Assembly: GCA_002007465.1 (NCBI GenBank)
Contig: LNAC01001861.1
Coordinates: 1-64,000 of the forward strand
Origin: Ailurus styani
Lineage: Eukaryota > Chordata > Mammalia > Carnivora > Ailuridae
Direction of reading: 5' to 3'
DNA: 64,000 bases
Below the pieces are notes generated by a model. The model did not search any database and was not told where the DNA came from. It was given only the letters and a program-made list of their open reading frames with translations. Below are positions 1 to 10,126 of this stretch, piece by piece (within the stretch, counting starts at the first letter, position 1; every line of letters begins with the position of its first letter). The position numbers and the translations under genes are program-made.

Positions 1-42
<42 letters not shown>
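1..42 (+). repeat. Poly(A) run at window edge
   Basis: There are 42 uninterrupted A residues, then AT-rich unique sequence. The likeliest reading is the 3' tail of a plus-strand SINE or LINE whose body lies upstream of the window. The body cannot be seen, so the family is unknown. Confidence 0.6.
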
Positions 43-44
<2 letters not shown>

Positions 45-556
45 AATAATTTATTGAAGTAACGTAAGTCATAAGCTAAAAAAAAGACATACAGCATCAC
101 AATATGATCAACCCTTAAAAATTGTATCAAATTTATATTAATATTTTGTGCCAAATAGCACTTTCAATTTTAAAAATGCAATCACAAATAGTAACAACTA
201 TGAACACAAATCAAAATCCAGTTTTAATTTCACAAATGCCTTTCTTGCTTATTTTTAAAAAGAAATAAAAAATAACCCATCTCTATTCTCATGAGCCTGG
301 TTTTAAATAAAATTAAAATTGAAGGGTTGATTAATAAGAAGCATTGACTAATCCCTGTAACCCTTAAGCAGATTATCTGAAAATAGATTGATTTCTGATG
401 GCCAAGATAGTGCATCATGAAAATACTGGAGTTTTTATTTTTAAATTGTTACTGTGCTTTTAAAAATAAACAAAATTCTAAAGCCAAAACCAAACAACTT
501 CCATCAATATTTACTTAAACTACAATAATGTAAATTCAAATAGGATAAACTATATA
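43..556. other. AT-rich unique sequence, nothing recognised
   Basis: I see no repeat family, long open frame or RNA gene here. A 62-codon minus-strand frame at 230-418 has no recognisable domain and is probably chance. Confidence 0.5.
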
Positions 557-747
557 TTTTTTTTAAGATTTTTTTTTTTTTATTTGACAGAGAGAGGTCA
601 CAAGCAGGCCGAGAGGCAGGCAGAGAGAGAGGGAGACACAAGCTCCCCGCCGAGCATGGAGCTCAATATGGGCCTCCATCCCAGGACCCTGAGATCATGA
701 CCTGAGCCGAAGGCAAAGGCTTAACCCACTGAGCCACCCAGGCGCCC
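557..747 (-). mobile_element. Can-SINE, mustelid-type
   Basis: Read on the minus strand, this starts with the tRNA-like head (complement of 'gagccacccaggcgccc' at its right end), passes through the CT-rich block and ends in an A-rich tail, seen here as the T-run at 557-582. The flanks share 'aactat' (549-554 and 748-753), a short likely target-site duplication. The head keeps internal Pol III box-like motifs, as expected for this family. Confidence 0.93.
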
Positions 748-900
748 AACTATGTTTTATCAAAGTATAAAGTCATATGTTACAAATATAGAAATTTTAT
801 TTTGGCTTCTCTAGAATTGTTTCTAGGGTTATTCTTTTATAGAGTTATTTTAATCTTTTTTAGGGAAACAGAACCAATAGGTTGAGCATACGTACAGAAA

Positions 901-945
901 GATGGAGAGAGAGAGAAGATGAGAGGAAGGGAGGGATGGAGGAAG

Positions 946-975
<30 letters not shown>
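901..975 (+). repeat. (GA)n-rich polypurine tract
   Basis: About 75 bases of imperfect GA repeat with GGAA-like interruptions. It lies inside the unassigned ancient repeat and probably expanded from that element's tetranucleotide segment. Confidence 0.85.
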
Positions 976-976
<1 letters not shown>

Positions 977-1110
977 TTTAAGGAATTGACTCACACAATT
1001 AAGGGAGCCTGCAAGTCTGAAATTTGTAGGGCAGCTCTCCAAGCTAGAGACCCAGAGAAAAGCTGACACTGAAATCTCAATCTCAATTCTGTCTATAGAA
1101 TGCCTTCTTT

Positions 1111-1310
1111 CGGGTGCCTGGGTGGCTCAGTGGGTTAAGCTTCTGCCTTCAGCTCAGGTCATGATCTCAGGGTCCTGGGATCGAGTCCCGCATTGGGCTC
1201 CCTGCTCAGCGGGGAGCCTGCTTCCTCCTCTCTCTCTCTCTGCCTGCCTCTCTGCCTACTTGTGATCTCTCTCTGTCAAATAAATAAATAAAATCTTTAA
1301 AAAAAAAAAA
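1111..1310 (+). mobile_element. Can-SINE, mustelid-type, 13-bp duplication
   Basis: The copy is full length: head 'gggtgcctgggtggctcag', B-box-like 'gggatcgagtccc', CT-rich block with 'ctctctgcctacttgtgatc', then '(aaat)n aaaatcttt' and an A-tail. The target-site duplication 'gaatgccttcttt' is perfect (1098-1110 and 1311-1323). A perfect duplication means a relatively recent insertion, here into the unassigned ancient repeat. Confidence 0.97.
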
Positions 1311-1588
1311 GAATGCCTTCTTTCTTTCAGAATCTTAGCATTAGTATCTGTTTCCAGTAGTCCAGCATGTTGGTTATTCAACAATTCAATACCTAGATCA
1401 ATCTTAATGGATGGAAGCCCATGTTGTTGGACCATATAGTCTCCATCCCAAGACTTTGGTTACTATGTTCACGTACTAAGATGCATCTCAAAATGACCAA
1501 TAATGGATGCTAACTGAAGTCAGTTGGCTTGTTCATGTTATCTTCTTAATTTTTAGGGTCCTTCCCATGGTGGATGCTCTCTGCTGGA

Positions 1589-1672
1589 TTGAATTCTTTT
1601 CCCTTCCTTCCTTCCTTGTTTCCTTCCTTCCTTGCTACCTTCCTTCCTTCCTTAAGATTTATTTATTTATTT

Positions 1673-1717
<45 letters not shown>

Positions 1718-1875
1718 AGTGCACAGGGCAGTGGGAGGGGCAGAGGGAGAGAATTCCAAATGGACTCCGCACTAAGTGCGGAGCCCAACAAGGGGCTCGA
1801 TCTCACAATCTGGAGATCATGACCTGAGCAAAAAACAAGCTGGATACTTAACAGGCTGAGTCACCCAGGTGCCCC
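1589..1875 (-). mobile_element. Can-SINE with expanded GGAA-type tail
   Basis: The minus-strand SINE body spans about 1654-1875, with a pure GA run at 1678-1711 and a head ending in complement 'gagtcacccaggtgcccc'. The flank 'ctctgctgg' occurs at 1579-1587 and again at 1875-1883. That places the CTTC-type tract (1599-1653) inside the insertion, as an expanded 3' tail. The body 'gcagtgggaggggcagagg' is the older caniform type. Confidence 0.88.
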
Positions 1876-2700
1876 TCTGCTGGGTGGTTCAATATATTGA
1901 AAATATATATTCAATATAAAGATTATTCTGTATGTTCAATATTATATATCCATGGCATACTTGCTCTCCTGATCTCCTTAGGCATTATCTTCCAATCAGT
2001 TTCTTTCTAGGTTCCCAACCAGTGAGGTTAGTCATTTGCTACTACCTAGAATTCCATGTATATTCTTGTCTCAGGCCATTATACTTTTCACACATATCAA
2101 ATGACTATGTGCAACATCCAGATATCTTCCCACTGTGTTTTGTTTTTCTTTTTTCTCTCTGCTGTCTTTCATGACCATGTACTAGTGGGGATGTACTAAA
2201 GCAGTCAATATTTGTCTCTCACGCACATATTGAGCCAACCTCTGTAAGTACCACACTAATCCTCTATCTCCTTTCCATGAGCAGGTGATCGGAGACATTG
2301 GCCTTCAAGGGAGGATCTTGGTGTGACTACAGAATCCACTACAAAGAATATGCATCATATTTTTGACCTCCAGGTCAAAGAACATGGCATCAATATCCCA
2401 GATTAAATAGTTAAAAAAAAAACTCATAAAGGAATTTATATTTTCACTTGAACTTGATAAATTAATAGGAGGTAAGTGTAGAAGAGATGAAAGGATATTG
2501 AGTCAAAATGATCAGCATTTGAAATGCACGGAGACATTAAGGGGTATTGCATATTTCAATAATAGTAAAAGTCCCATGACTTTCCACATGACTAGAATTT
2601 TTTTTTTAACTCACGTATGGAGGGACCTCTCCTTTATTTCAAACAGACTAGCTCAAATATGTCTTCATACTTCATTTACTTTTTGAACATGTATTCTAGA
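1876..2700. other. Unassigned sequence
   Basis: AT-rich DNA with no family I can name. Its left part may continue the ancient repeat that precedes the SINE. An 80-codon frame at 1932-2174 shows no domain and no coding character. Confidence 0.4.
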
Positions 2701-2704
2701 CTAA

Positions 2705-3020
2705 TATATTTTTACAGCTTTATTTGCCTATAATTGATATACAAAACTACACATATTTAATACCTACAATTTGATGAGTTTAGACATATGCCTGTATACA
2801 TAATACCTTCACCACAATCAAAATAAACACATCTATTACCTTAAAAGTTTCCTTGTGTCCCCTTCCATTGTGTATGGGAGTAGGTGTGTGTGTTAAGAAC
2901 ACTCAACATGAGATCTACCCTTTAACAGTTTTTTAAGTGCATGATACCATGTCGTTAATTACAGGTACTATATTGTACAGATCTCTAGCATTTATTCATC
3001 ATGTTCTAGTCTAATTTGAA
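2705..3020 (-). mobile_element. Ancient L1 3' UTR fragment (L1M-type)
   Basis: The plus strand reads 'ctttatttgcctataatt' with 'tgatgagtttagacatatg', then 'catgagatctaccctttaa' and 'gtacagatctctagcattt'. These are familiar antisense blocks of mammalian L1 3' regions, so the LINE runs on the minus strand with its 3' end near 2705. It is diverged and untranslatable, and the subfamily is not resolved. Confidence 0.7.
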
Positions 3021-3950
3021 TACACATTTCTTTTGTTTCAATGCTTGCTTCAGGATTCCTAATATTCAGTTATCTATTGCTATAAAAATACTATGATCCC
3101 ATTGAGAATGCAGAATTTTCTTATTCATCTATATCTTCTCAGTATCTGGCACAGTAACATGTCCATAGTAGATGCCATGGTATTTTTAATGATTGAATAA
3201 ATGCATGTAGCTTTGTTGGCAGGAATACAGAGACTACATGAATGGATTGAAATACAGTAGCATATAAACCTTATCTTCTGTTATCTAGCTTTGGGACTAA
3301 ACAATGCTGGCAATGATGAATATTTAGAAATTTTAAAGGAGGGAGAGCAAATGCTGGGTTAAAACAAGAAGGATGGTTAATCTGTTTTGAACCTCATGAC
3401 AGACACCATATTGACTGCTTTGACTGCATCTGGGTTTTATTTCCAATTCTCATCAGAAAAAAAAAAGATTAATTTCAAAATATCATAAGCATATTGAAAT
3501 ATCTATAAGCTATAAAAGCATAGTACTTTAAATTTTATCTAAAGCAGAATTATATGAAAATATGAATGGTATATATTGCTTACTCATTCTTGCATAATTC
3601 TCATTTTCAAATATATGCACATATTTTCATTTATTTCATTATTATCTCACATAATGTGAAATATTCATAGTGACTTATATTTCATAGATGAAATTAATAC
3701 AGACTTCACTGAATCACTTACAGAACTTTCTGGAGGAAACATAGCAAACCATTTGTATTCTGTATTTAGGGAAATATGTGAGACCGTAACACTTCTTAAA
3801 TTAGAACTTTATCTTGCAACTAATTGTGACAATGGGATTATTCTCTGCAGTGTCTGCATCTAAGCTAAACATTTAGTATGTAGCTGATTTAGGACTCTAC
3901 AGCTATACAATGCAACATTAGCATAATTTTGGAGCTTGTTAGAATCACAT
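3021..3950. other. AT-rich unique sequence
   Basis: I recognise no gene or repeat in this stretch of more than 900 bases. It contains only short A-runs and scattered chance frames. Confidence 0.4.
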
Positions 3951-3954
3951 TATA

Positions 3955-4061
3955 CAAATGTATCACATCAATAGAATGTATACCTTAAACATACACAAGG
4001 TTATATGTCAATTACATCTCAGTAAAGCTGGAGGAAAAAAAGAAGAAGAAAAGAAAAGAAA
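3955..4061 (+). mobile_element. L1 3' terminus with degenerate A-rich tail
   Basis: 'accttaaacatacacaagg', 'ttatatgtcaattacatctc' and 'agtaaagctgg' match the terminal bases of mammalian L1 elements. An AAG/AAAAG-rich tail follows to about 4061. Only the last ~100 bases remain, so the insertion was either heavily 5'-truncated or has been eroded. Confidence 0.75.
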
Positions 4062-4062
4062 T

Positions 4063-4163
4063 GCAGAATGTCAGGCACCACTGCAGAGCTACTGAATCAA
4101 AATCTGAACTTGTGAAAGATGCCGAGACATGGCACAGACACACTGAGTTTGTGAAGCACTATT
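4063..4163. mobile_element. MER5-like hAT-Charlie fragment
   Basis: 'gagctactgaatcaaaatct' and the terminal 'gtttgtgaagcact' resemble the 3' half and end of MER5A, a short non-autonomous hAT DNA transposon. It is strongly diverged. Confidence 0.6.
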
Positions 4164-4174
4164 TTTTAATACGT

Positions 4175-4280
4175 AGGTCTGGATCTTCTTGCTGCCATTA
4201 ATTTGCTTTTAACTTTAGCAAGTTACTTTCACACTCTATTTCTCAGTTTTCTTATCTCTAAAATAAAATACTGACCCTTT
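4175..4280 (+). mobile_element. MIR SINE fragment
   Basis: 'agcaagttacttt' followed by 'tctcagttttcttatctcta' and 'aaaataaaata' matches the MIR core region. It is an ancient tRNA-derived SINE mobilised by L2. Confidence 0.75.
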
Positions 4281-4324
4281 CAAACAAACTAACAAACAAA
4301 CAAAAAATGACAAGCAGATCATAC

Positions 4325-4430
4325 TAACTCCAGATGATTAAACCAGAATGAATCTCTATAGGTGGGACTGAGCGTTGGTATTTTTTACAAAATCATACCA
4401 GGTAAACTTACGGTTCAGCCTGGATGAGAT
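4325..4430. mobile_element. Second MER5-like hAT fragment
   Basis: 'gattaaaccagaatgaatct', 'ggtgggactgagcgttggta' and 'aggtaaacttacggttcag' align with the MER5A interior and end. The orientation matches the copy at 4063-4163, with a MIR between them. I read it as a separate copy because both pieces contain the same consensus end. Confidence 0.6.
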
Positions 4431-5035
4431 CCACTGGACTCTACAATCTTGAAGCCCTTTTCCAAGTCTTGGATTTTTTTTACCATAAGTTGTTAAATTT
4501 AGCACTCATCTGTAATCTATGAGGACCAGCATATTTCATAACACAAGGTGTAGTTGTAGGGGCTACACCCTGTAACTTACAAAGTTGATGCTGGCACTAA
4601 TTATGTTTTAAACATAACAACAAAACGCAATTTGTACAACTAAAGACATAGATTTAAAAAATCATACAGAACTATGCATAAGAGTCTTAAATTTTTAAAT
4701 AAGAAAACATGGAAGACAAAGGTAAAAAACAGAGGAGATAAAAAGAAGATAAAATGTAAAATAAAGATTCTTTATACTGTCTGAACCCAGCATTACTAAG
4801 CCATTCTAGAAGCTCTTATTTTAAGCATGGATTTCATTTATTGCTCATCTGTTTCATAGTTCAAATGTGGGAAACTCAGAGTAGCCACTCCATGTGTTTA
4901 ACTTTCATCCTTGGTAGTTTTCATGACAATATCCACGCCTGAAATACATCTTTCCCTTGAGAGGCCTTTCATACTGACTGTAGCTATTGGCTCTTCACAG
5001 CTAGACTGCTGGTTGGTTGATCAGTGTGATGACAT
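4431..5035. other. Unique AT-rich spacer
   Basis: No repeat or gene recognised. The first ~35 codons of a 98-codon frame starting at 4911 fall here; its remainder is SINE sequence. Confidence 0.4.
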
Positions 5036-5043
5036 ATTACTCT

Positions 5044-5250
5044 TCTTTTTTTTTTTTTTAAGAACTTTTATTTATTTATTTGACAGAGAGAGAGAGAGAG
5101 CACAAGCAGGTGGAGTAGCAGGCAGAGGGAGAGGAAGAAGCAGGCTCCCTGCTGAAAAAGGAGCCAGATGCAGGGCTCGATCCCAGGACCCTGAGATCAT
5201 GACCTGAGCCAAAGGCAGACACTTAACTGACTGAGCCACCCAGGCACCCC
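5044..5250 (-). mobile_element. Can-SINE, arctoid-type
   Basis: The minus-strand copy has a T-run (its A-tail) at 5046-5059, '(ttta)n tttgacagagag', a GA run, a 'gcaggtggagtagcaggcag' body and head complement 'gagccacccaggcacccc'. Short flanking similarity ('actctt') is a weak target-site duplication. The body lacks the mustelid 'gaggcaggcag' signature, suggesting an older insertion. Confidence 0.93.
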
Positions 5251-5474
5251 TGACTCTTTTTATTCTTTAACAGTTATTCTCTTTATCACATTCTCTATTC
5301 ATCTTAATTGTAGTAGACTTTCATTTAAATCTACAGTGTATGTGGACCCTCCTCAAATATGTTATAGCATGATGTCACTTCTATATTTTTCAAATATTTA
5401 AATCTTTTTATGAAAAATTAAATTTCTTAAATCATTTAAAATATTTGATTAATTAAATTAAAAATCAAAAGTGC

Positions 5475-5647
5475 AGGGGCACTTTCGTGGCTCAGCTGGT
5501 TAAGCAGCTGCCCAGAGTCCTGGGATCAAGCCCTTCTTTGGGCTCCCTGCTCAGTGGGGAGCCTGCTTCTCCCTCTCCTTCTGCCTGCTGCTCCCCTCAA
5601 TTGTGCTCTCTCTCTCTGTCAAATAAATAAAAAAAAATATTTTTTTA
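5475..5647 (+). mobile_element. Can-SINE with internal deletion, 15-bp duplication
   Basis: Flanked by the perfect repeat 'aaaaatcaaaagtgc' (5460-5474 and 5648-5662). The head 'ggctcagctggttaagc' jumps from 'agctgccc' directly to 'agagtcctgggatcaagccc', so about 20 bases between the A-box-like and B-box-like regions are missing. The 'ctgctcccctcaattgtgct' body is arctoid-type. Confidence 0.94.
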
Positions 5648-5662
5648 AAAAATCAAAAGTGC

Positions 5663-6060
5663 CTGCAATCCTCATAAACAACTGTTTGGTACTTTGTAAT
5701 TTTGTAAAATTACCTGTTATGGGAATTCTTGGATTTTTAAAAAATTAAATAAACAGTACTGCAAAAGTTTACAATAAGCAGTCATTGTCTATCCATTTCC
5801 TCTCTTTATTCCGAAATTAACATAATTAATGTGAGATTTTCCATACCATCACTGTGTATATGAGTTTTTTAGAGAAGTGATCATGTGACAACCATGTCCA
5901 GATGAGCTAAGCCTTGGGCAAATACATGTAAGCAGGGTTTAGATAGAATTAAGGCCAGAGGGAAGTGGAAACATGATGAAATGGGAGTCTAAATAGAGGG
6001 GGATAAATTGACAGTGAAGGTGAAAGAAAAGCATGTCCCTGTCTATATAGCATTATAGTT
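5663..6060. other. Unique sequence
   Basis: AT-rich, with no repeat or gene recognised. Confidence 0.4.
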
Positions 6061-6074
6061 GATACTAAATTCAT

Positions 6075-6250
6075 GCATCGAAAAATTACTAAGCATTTAC
6101 TATCTTCCAGGCACATATGGCAACAAAGGGAAGCAGACAAGATAATATGGACACTGTCCTCAAAGATGTTCATGATTCACTGTGAGACAAAATATTTGTA
6201 AACAAATCAGGATATGCAAGTTCTGTTACAAAATGTGGAAGCAAGTAACT
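6075..6250 (+). repeat. Probable ancient mammalian repeat
   Basis: The order 'aagcatttactatcttccag', 'gacactgtcctcaaagatg' and 'gtgagacaaaatatttgtaa' follows a common ancient repeat whose consensus has 'tttactatgtgccaggcac' then 'tccctgccctcaaggag'. Segments at 17105-17260, 17800-18010 and 35590-35800 look similar. The class is not resolved. Confidence 0.45.
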
Positions 6251-6870
6251 GAACACATAGTGGGTGAGACTCGTCTTGACAAAGAATCGAGTAAGGTTTC
6301 TCAAATGAGTTGATCATGCCAGGGGTTTTCATTTCATGGCTTTCTACAGATCTGAAAGTCTAGGACCTCAATTTTAAGCAAAATAAATTGTACACCCAGT
6401 AGCACAGGGACACAAAACTGCTTAGAGTTCAGCAACTGTTCTCAGTATTGTTCTCAATATATGTGAAACAGAAAGAAGCTAGAGACATGGATTTTTGTCA
6501 AATTGTGAAGTTTTCTACAATTTATTCTATGAGCAATAGTGAGCCATCTGTGGGTTAAAAGGGAAAGGCTTTTCTGTAGTCCACATTTGGGAAGGTCAGC
6601 CTGGCAGCACTGTGGACGAAGGAGTGAAGGAGACAGTGGTAAACACATGATGGTCGGAAAGGGGAGATATGCCTGATAATCTTTTCAGAGACATAAGCTA
6701 TAGACGTGTTTGAAAAGGGTAGATGCCCTTTTGCTTATATTGTGGAAAGAAGTTTGGTGTAAGATATAAGCTATTGATTTACAAAATGTATTATCCTTTT
6801 CAGCCCCAGAATTATAAAAATTATAAAATACTATAATCTTCCAAAATGCTGTAGAGTATGCATAGGTTTA
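6250..6870. other. Unique sequence
   Basis: No recognised feature. A 64-codon minus frame at 6454-6648 has no domain. Confidence 0.4.
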
Positions 6871-6874
6871 AAGT

Positions 6875-7050
6875 CAGAGTTCCAGATTAAAATCCCACCT
6901 TTGCCACTTTTTAATACGTATTTTAGGTCAGTTCTTTAACCACTTGGAGTCTAGTTCCTCAACTAGAAAATAAGCCTAAGCTGTGAATCTTGTCGCGAGG
7001 TCAATGCCTAGTTCAGTGTCTGGGACATGGGAAATGTTTAGTGAAGTGAT
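6875..7050 (+). mobile_element. MIR SINE
   Basis: The order 'ccagattaaaatcccacctt', 'tgccactttttaatac', 'gtcagttctttaaccac', 'tagttcctcaactagaaaat' and 'cctagttcagtgtctgggac' follows the MIR consensus across most of its length. Confidence 0.8.
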
Positions 7051-7054
7051 TCTA

Positions 7055-7683
7055 TAGTCACTTAAAAAAGAGAGCTGAACTATCATTTTGCTTTAAGAGG
7101 TTAGCACCAATCTTGGACCTTTATTGCAAAGTCCTGTATCTATCCTTCTGTTGAGTGAATGCCTCTTATCCATCACATGCCCAACACCTGTGACCAGGTA
7201 TGCATTTGGACCCTCTCCATATTTTAGCAGTGAACTTAAAAATGTTCCCAGGTCCATCTGGCATTAATCCTAGGAAATGACGGATACTTAGATCAAATTA
7301 TAGAAGATTGAAAATGCCATTTGTTCAGCTATTAAAGCAATGAAGGGACAATTTTGTCAAGAAAAAGCAATGTTCGGTAAGGCAAAAATCTGTATAAGAT
7401 AAACATCTTTATTCTTTTTTCTAGGAGAATAAAAATAGTAGCTTCATGCCATCAATATTTGAAGATGCTTTGAAATGTGTTTAAATCGGAAATACAGGAA
7501 AATCTGAAATAGTACTTTCTTCTCTAGTTTATATTTCTAATTCCCCTTATTTAAAATCTTTCTTTCCTAACAGCTGTTGAAAAAAAGAACACAAGGTTTG
7601 CTTTGACTTAAGAATATTTAAGTGACATATTCTTACTTTCCCTCCAGTCTCCAAATTAACAGTGTTCAGTAAGATAATGTGCT
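7055..7683. other. Unique sequence
   Basis: No repeat family or open frame of note. It ends at the target site of the next Can-SINE. Confidence 0.4.
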
Positions 7684-7697
7684 AAATTTAAGAAGAA

Positions 7698-7899
7698 GGG
7701 GCACCTGGGTGGCTCAGTGGGTTAAGCCTCTGCTTTCGGCTCAGGTCATGATCTCAGGGTCCTGGGATCGAGCCCCGCATCGGGCTCCCTGCTCAGCAGA
7801 GAGCCTACTTCACCCCCACCTCCTCTCTCTGCCTGCCTCTCTGCCTACTTGTGATCTCTCTCTCTGTCAAATAAACAAATAAAATGTATAAAAGTAAAT
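7698..7899 (+). mobile_element. Can-SINE, mustelid-type, 14-bp duplication
   Basis: Full-length copy from 'ggggcacctgggtggctcag' to an A-rich '(aaat)n' tail. Its target-site duplication 'aaatttaagaagaa' is perfect (7684-7697 and 7900-7913). The body 'ctgcctgcctctctgcctac' is the mustelid signature. Confidence 0.97.
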
Positions 7900-7913
7900 A
7901 AATTTAAGAAGAA

Positions 7914-8898
7914 ATCATTTTAAATTTTTGTTATAAGTTGAGCCCAAATCTGTTTTAGGTGGCCCCCTATTCTTATTTAAAACTCTCAAGGCCAAAGAAA
8001 ACAAACAAACAAAAAAAACAATTGCTTCTCCATTGTTTCAACTTCTTTCCAGTTACAGCTCAGAGAGCAGATAATGTTTATTGGAGGTCTGTTTCTGAGT
8101 GTTATTATTAGTGTATATTATAAAAATAGTGTGTTTCAGTGAAAATTCTAGAAGTTTCTCAGGGAGGACAGAGTGAATTAGGCTTTACTTTTCGACTAAC
8201 TTCTGCTTTTGACTCTCCTGGTTGTCTCAATATTAGGTTTCCTGGAGATGATTTACAAAAGAAGAGAGAGAAATTATAAATCTTATTCACTGTTCTAGAG
8301 TGACTTTTCACATGAGCATTCAGCAAGAATTGGAGGGAGATGGACTGGAGGATAGTCGGAGAGGTGAGACAGAGACATGTTTAGAATCATGCCTTCCTTT
8401 GGACCCATGTCTATTTCCCTGAGTCTTAGCTCTCTCTCTTCCTTTGAGAAGAAATGCTCAGCAGAACCAATTGTACAGGAGAGCCTAATGTAGGAGACTG
8501 AGCTGAGTTTACCTTGGAATGAAGCTGGAGCCTTGCTCCACTTCAAGTACCCAATCTGTCATTTCCTATTGAAACCATGTCCTTGTGTTCTCTCTCCTTC
8601 TGTAAAGGTTATGCAGTGTGTTTTCCATCTCTATATCCGTTGGGCATAGAACCAGGTCAGGCATGAGGTGGGTAATCTGGCAAATATTTATTGAATATCT
8701 AAATAGGTGCATGCATTCATTCAGGCATGCACGCATAAATGAATGGTGCCATTTAGAAGATAACAAAGTATATATTACTAAGAGTTGGTCATAGTAAAAC
8801 TATGTCAAATAGATGTTCCAGGGAACATCTGCAACATGTTACAGGGAACTGCAACAATAGCAGTTTTCTATCATTCTCCTCTTGCATTTTTATCATTA

Positions 8899-8899
<1 letters not shown>
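7914..8899. other. Unique sequence
   Basis: About 1 kb without a recognised repeat. Minus-strand frames at 8295-8546 and 8566-8766 (83 and 66 codons) show no domain. Confidence 0.4.

Positions 8900-8929
<30 letters not shown>
8900..8929 (+). repeat. (TAA)10 microsatellite
   Basis: Ten uninterrupted TAA units. A pure trinucleotide run of this length is likely to vary in length between individuals. Confidence 0.95.
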
Positions 8930-8931
<2 letters not shown>

Positions 8932-9615
8932 CATTCTTAGAACCTATAAATACCAGATACTAGTGTATAATGAAGACAAAGTATCCCCATGACTCCATTC
9001 TATCTGAAATATTTGTACAGAAACAGTACTAAGAATGTAAAAATATAGGTGCTTCTTTACAATGCTGAAATTCCCTCTTTTGCCACAAAAACTGAAGTTT
9101 TGGCTTCTGGTATATCTTTTTGTTAATGGCAACTGTTCTCAGTGATCAATAAACATGAAAGAATACTCAAAAGCATTGGAGGATAAAATTGCAAACTCAG
9201 TGTCCAAACACACAACTAGAAAAATTATCATCTCATTGGTCTGGTCATTTTTGTGCACATTCAAAAAAAATTATTTGTGTTTTTTCCCCCTCAGGGAGAG
9301 ATAATAAAATTCTGCTATGATGGAAATCACTGTAATATGATAGCCCTTTTGTGTTTTCCTTGTAGCTTTTCTTAACCTGTTGAACTGCAAGGCTATTGCC
9401 ATAAAGTTCTAGGTCACAGAAGGTTCTTAGGGCTTCTATCTCTGACATCAGACCACCCCAGGGACAGTGCAGGCCACTGCATTTGAAGTGAGCCTATTTA
9501 TCTGAAAGTAGGAGAAGTAACAGTAGTAGGAAAGGGGTCAATAGCAACAGCAAAATCCTGGTATCTCAGTTAACTAGGACTAGAAGTTTTTACTCAGTGT
9601 GAGAGTGGTAGTGTT
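8930..9615. other. Unique sequence
   Basis: No family or gene recognised. The 67-codon minus frame at 9245-9448 has no domain. Confidence 0.4.
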
Positions 9616-9621
9616 CTCCAA

Positions 9622-9745
9622 AGGCAAATACATACTATTTAAAGTCAAAGACTCAGATATGATTCTTTTCACCAATATCTGTTGATACCATTATTTCCTT
9701 AAACCTTGCTCTCTTCCTCTATAACACTGACTGGTAAAAAAACTT
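9622..9745 (+). mobile_element. Possible MIR fragment
   Basis: 'agtcaaagactcagatatga', 'ttatttccttaaaccttgct' and 'ctctataacactgactgg' follow the MIR order weakly. Confidence 0.3.
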
Positions 9746-9906
9746 TTCCATACAATGTCTCTATAAGAAACAGATGCAAGGATATATTTCATATCATCAA
9801 TGTTTAGTGAACTTGAAATCTCATTCTACATATGCCATCGGTTAATAATTTCCCTTGTATTTGCTAATTCTAAGTCTTATTGATGACACTTAAAAAATGA
9901 ACCCTT

Positions 9907-10111
9907 GGGCGCCTGGGTGGCTCAGTGGGTTAAAGCCGCTGCCTTCGGCTCAGGTCATGATCCCGGGGTCCTGGGATCGAGGCCCACATCGGGCTCTCTG
10001 CGCAGCAGGGAGCCTGCTTCCTCCTCTCTCCTCTCTCTGCCTGCCTCTCTGCCTACTTGTAATCTCTCTCTCTGTGTCAAATGAATAAAATAAAAAAAAA
10101 TCTTTAAAAAA
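9907..10111 (+). mobile_element. Can-SINE, mustelid-type, 15-bp duplication
   Basis: The young copy starts 'gggcgcctgggtggctcag' and ends in an A-tail. The duplication 'aaaaaatgaaccctt' occurs at about 9892-9906 and 10112-10126. Little divergence and an intact duplication imply recent insertion. Confidence 0.97.
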
Positions 10112-10126
10112 AAAAAATGAACCCTT

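Larger units (their letters stand above)
840..1590 (-). repeat. Ancient interspersed repeat, family not assigned
   Basis: The stretch with 'gaaacagaaccaatagg', the GA-rich tract, 'aaggaattgactcacacaa' and 'agctagagacccagag' resembles a widespread mammalian repeat, read antisense. It appears to be the same family as 61135-61600 on the plus strand. A young Can-SINE interrupts it at 1111-1310. I cannot name the family with confidence, and the right-hand boundary is uncertain. Confidence 0.45.

Noticed and set aside
1..42. Poly(A) run considered as an mRNA-derived processed pseudogene tail
   Set aside because: The parent sequence would lie outside the window, so nothing can be shown. A SINE or LINE tail is equally or more likely.
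840..1590. Naming this repeat and 61135-61600 as a specific LTR or DNA transposon family
   Set aside because: I recognise the sequence type but cannot recall the family reliably, so it is left unassigned.
4911..5207. 98-codon plus-strand frame
   Set aside because: About two thirds is antisense Can-SINE. Similar frames at 1507-1827, 18733-18972, 37561-37851 and 57526-57714 are also SINE-derived.
9907..10111. tRNA-like heads of Can-SINEs as possible tRNA genes
   Set aside because: They keep box-like promoter motifs but continue into the SINE body and A-tail, and cannot fold as a mature tRNA. They are retroposons.
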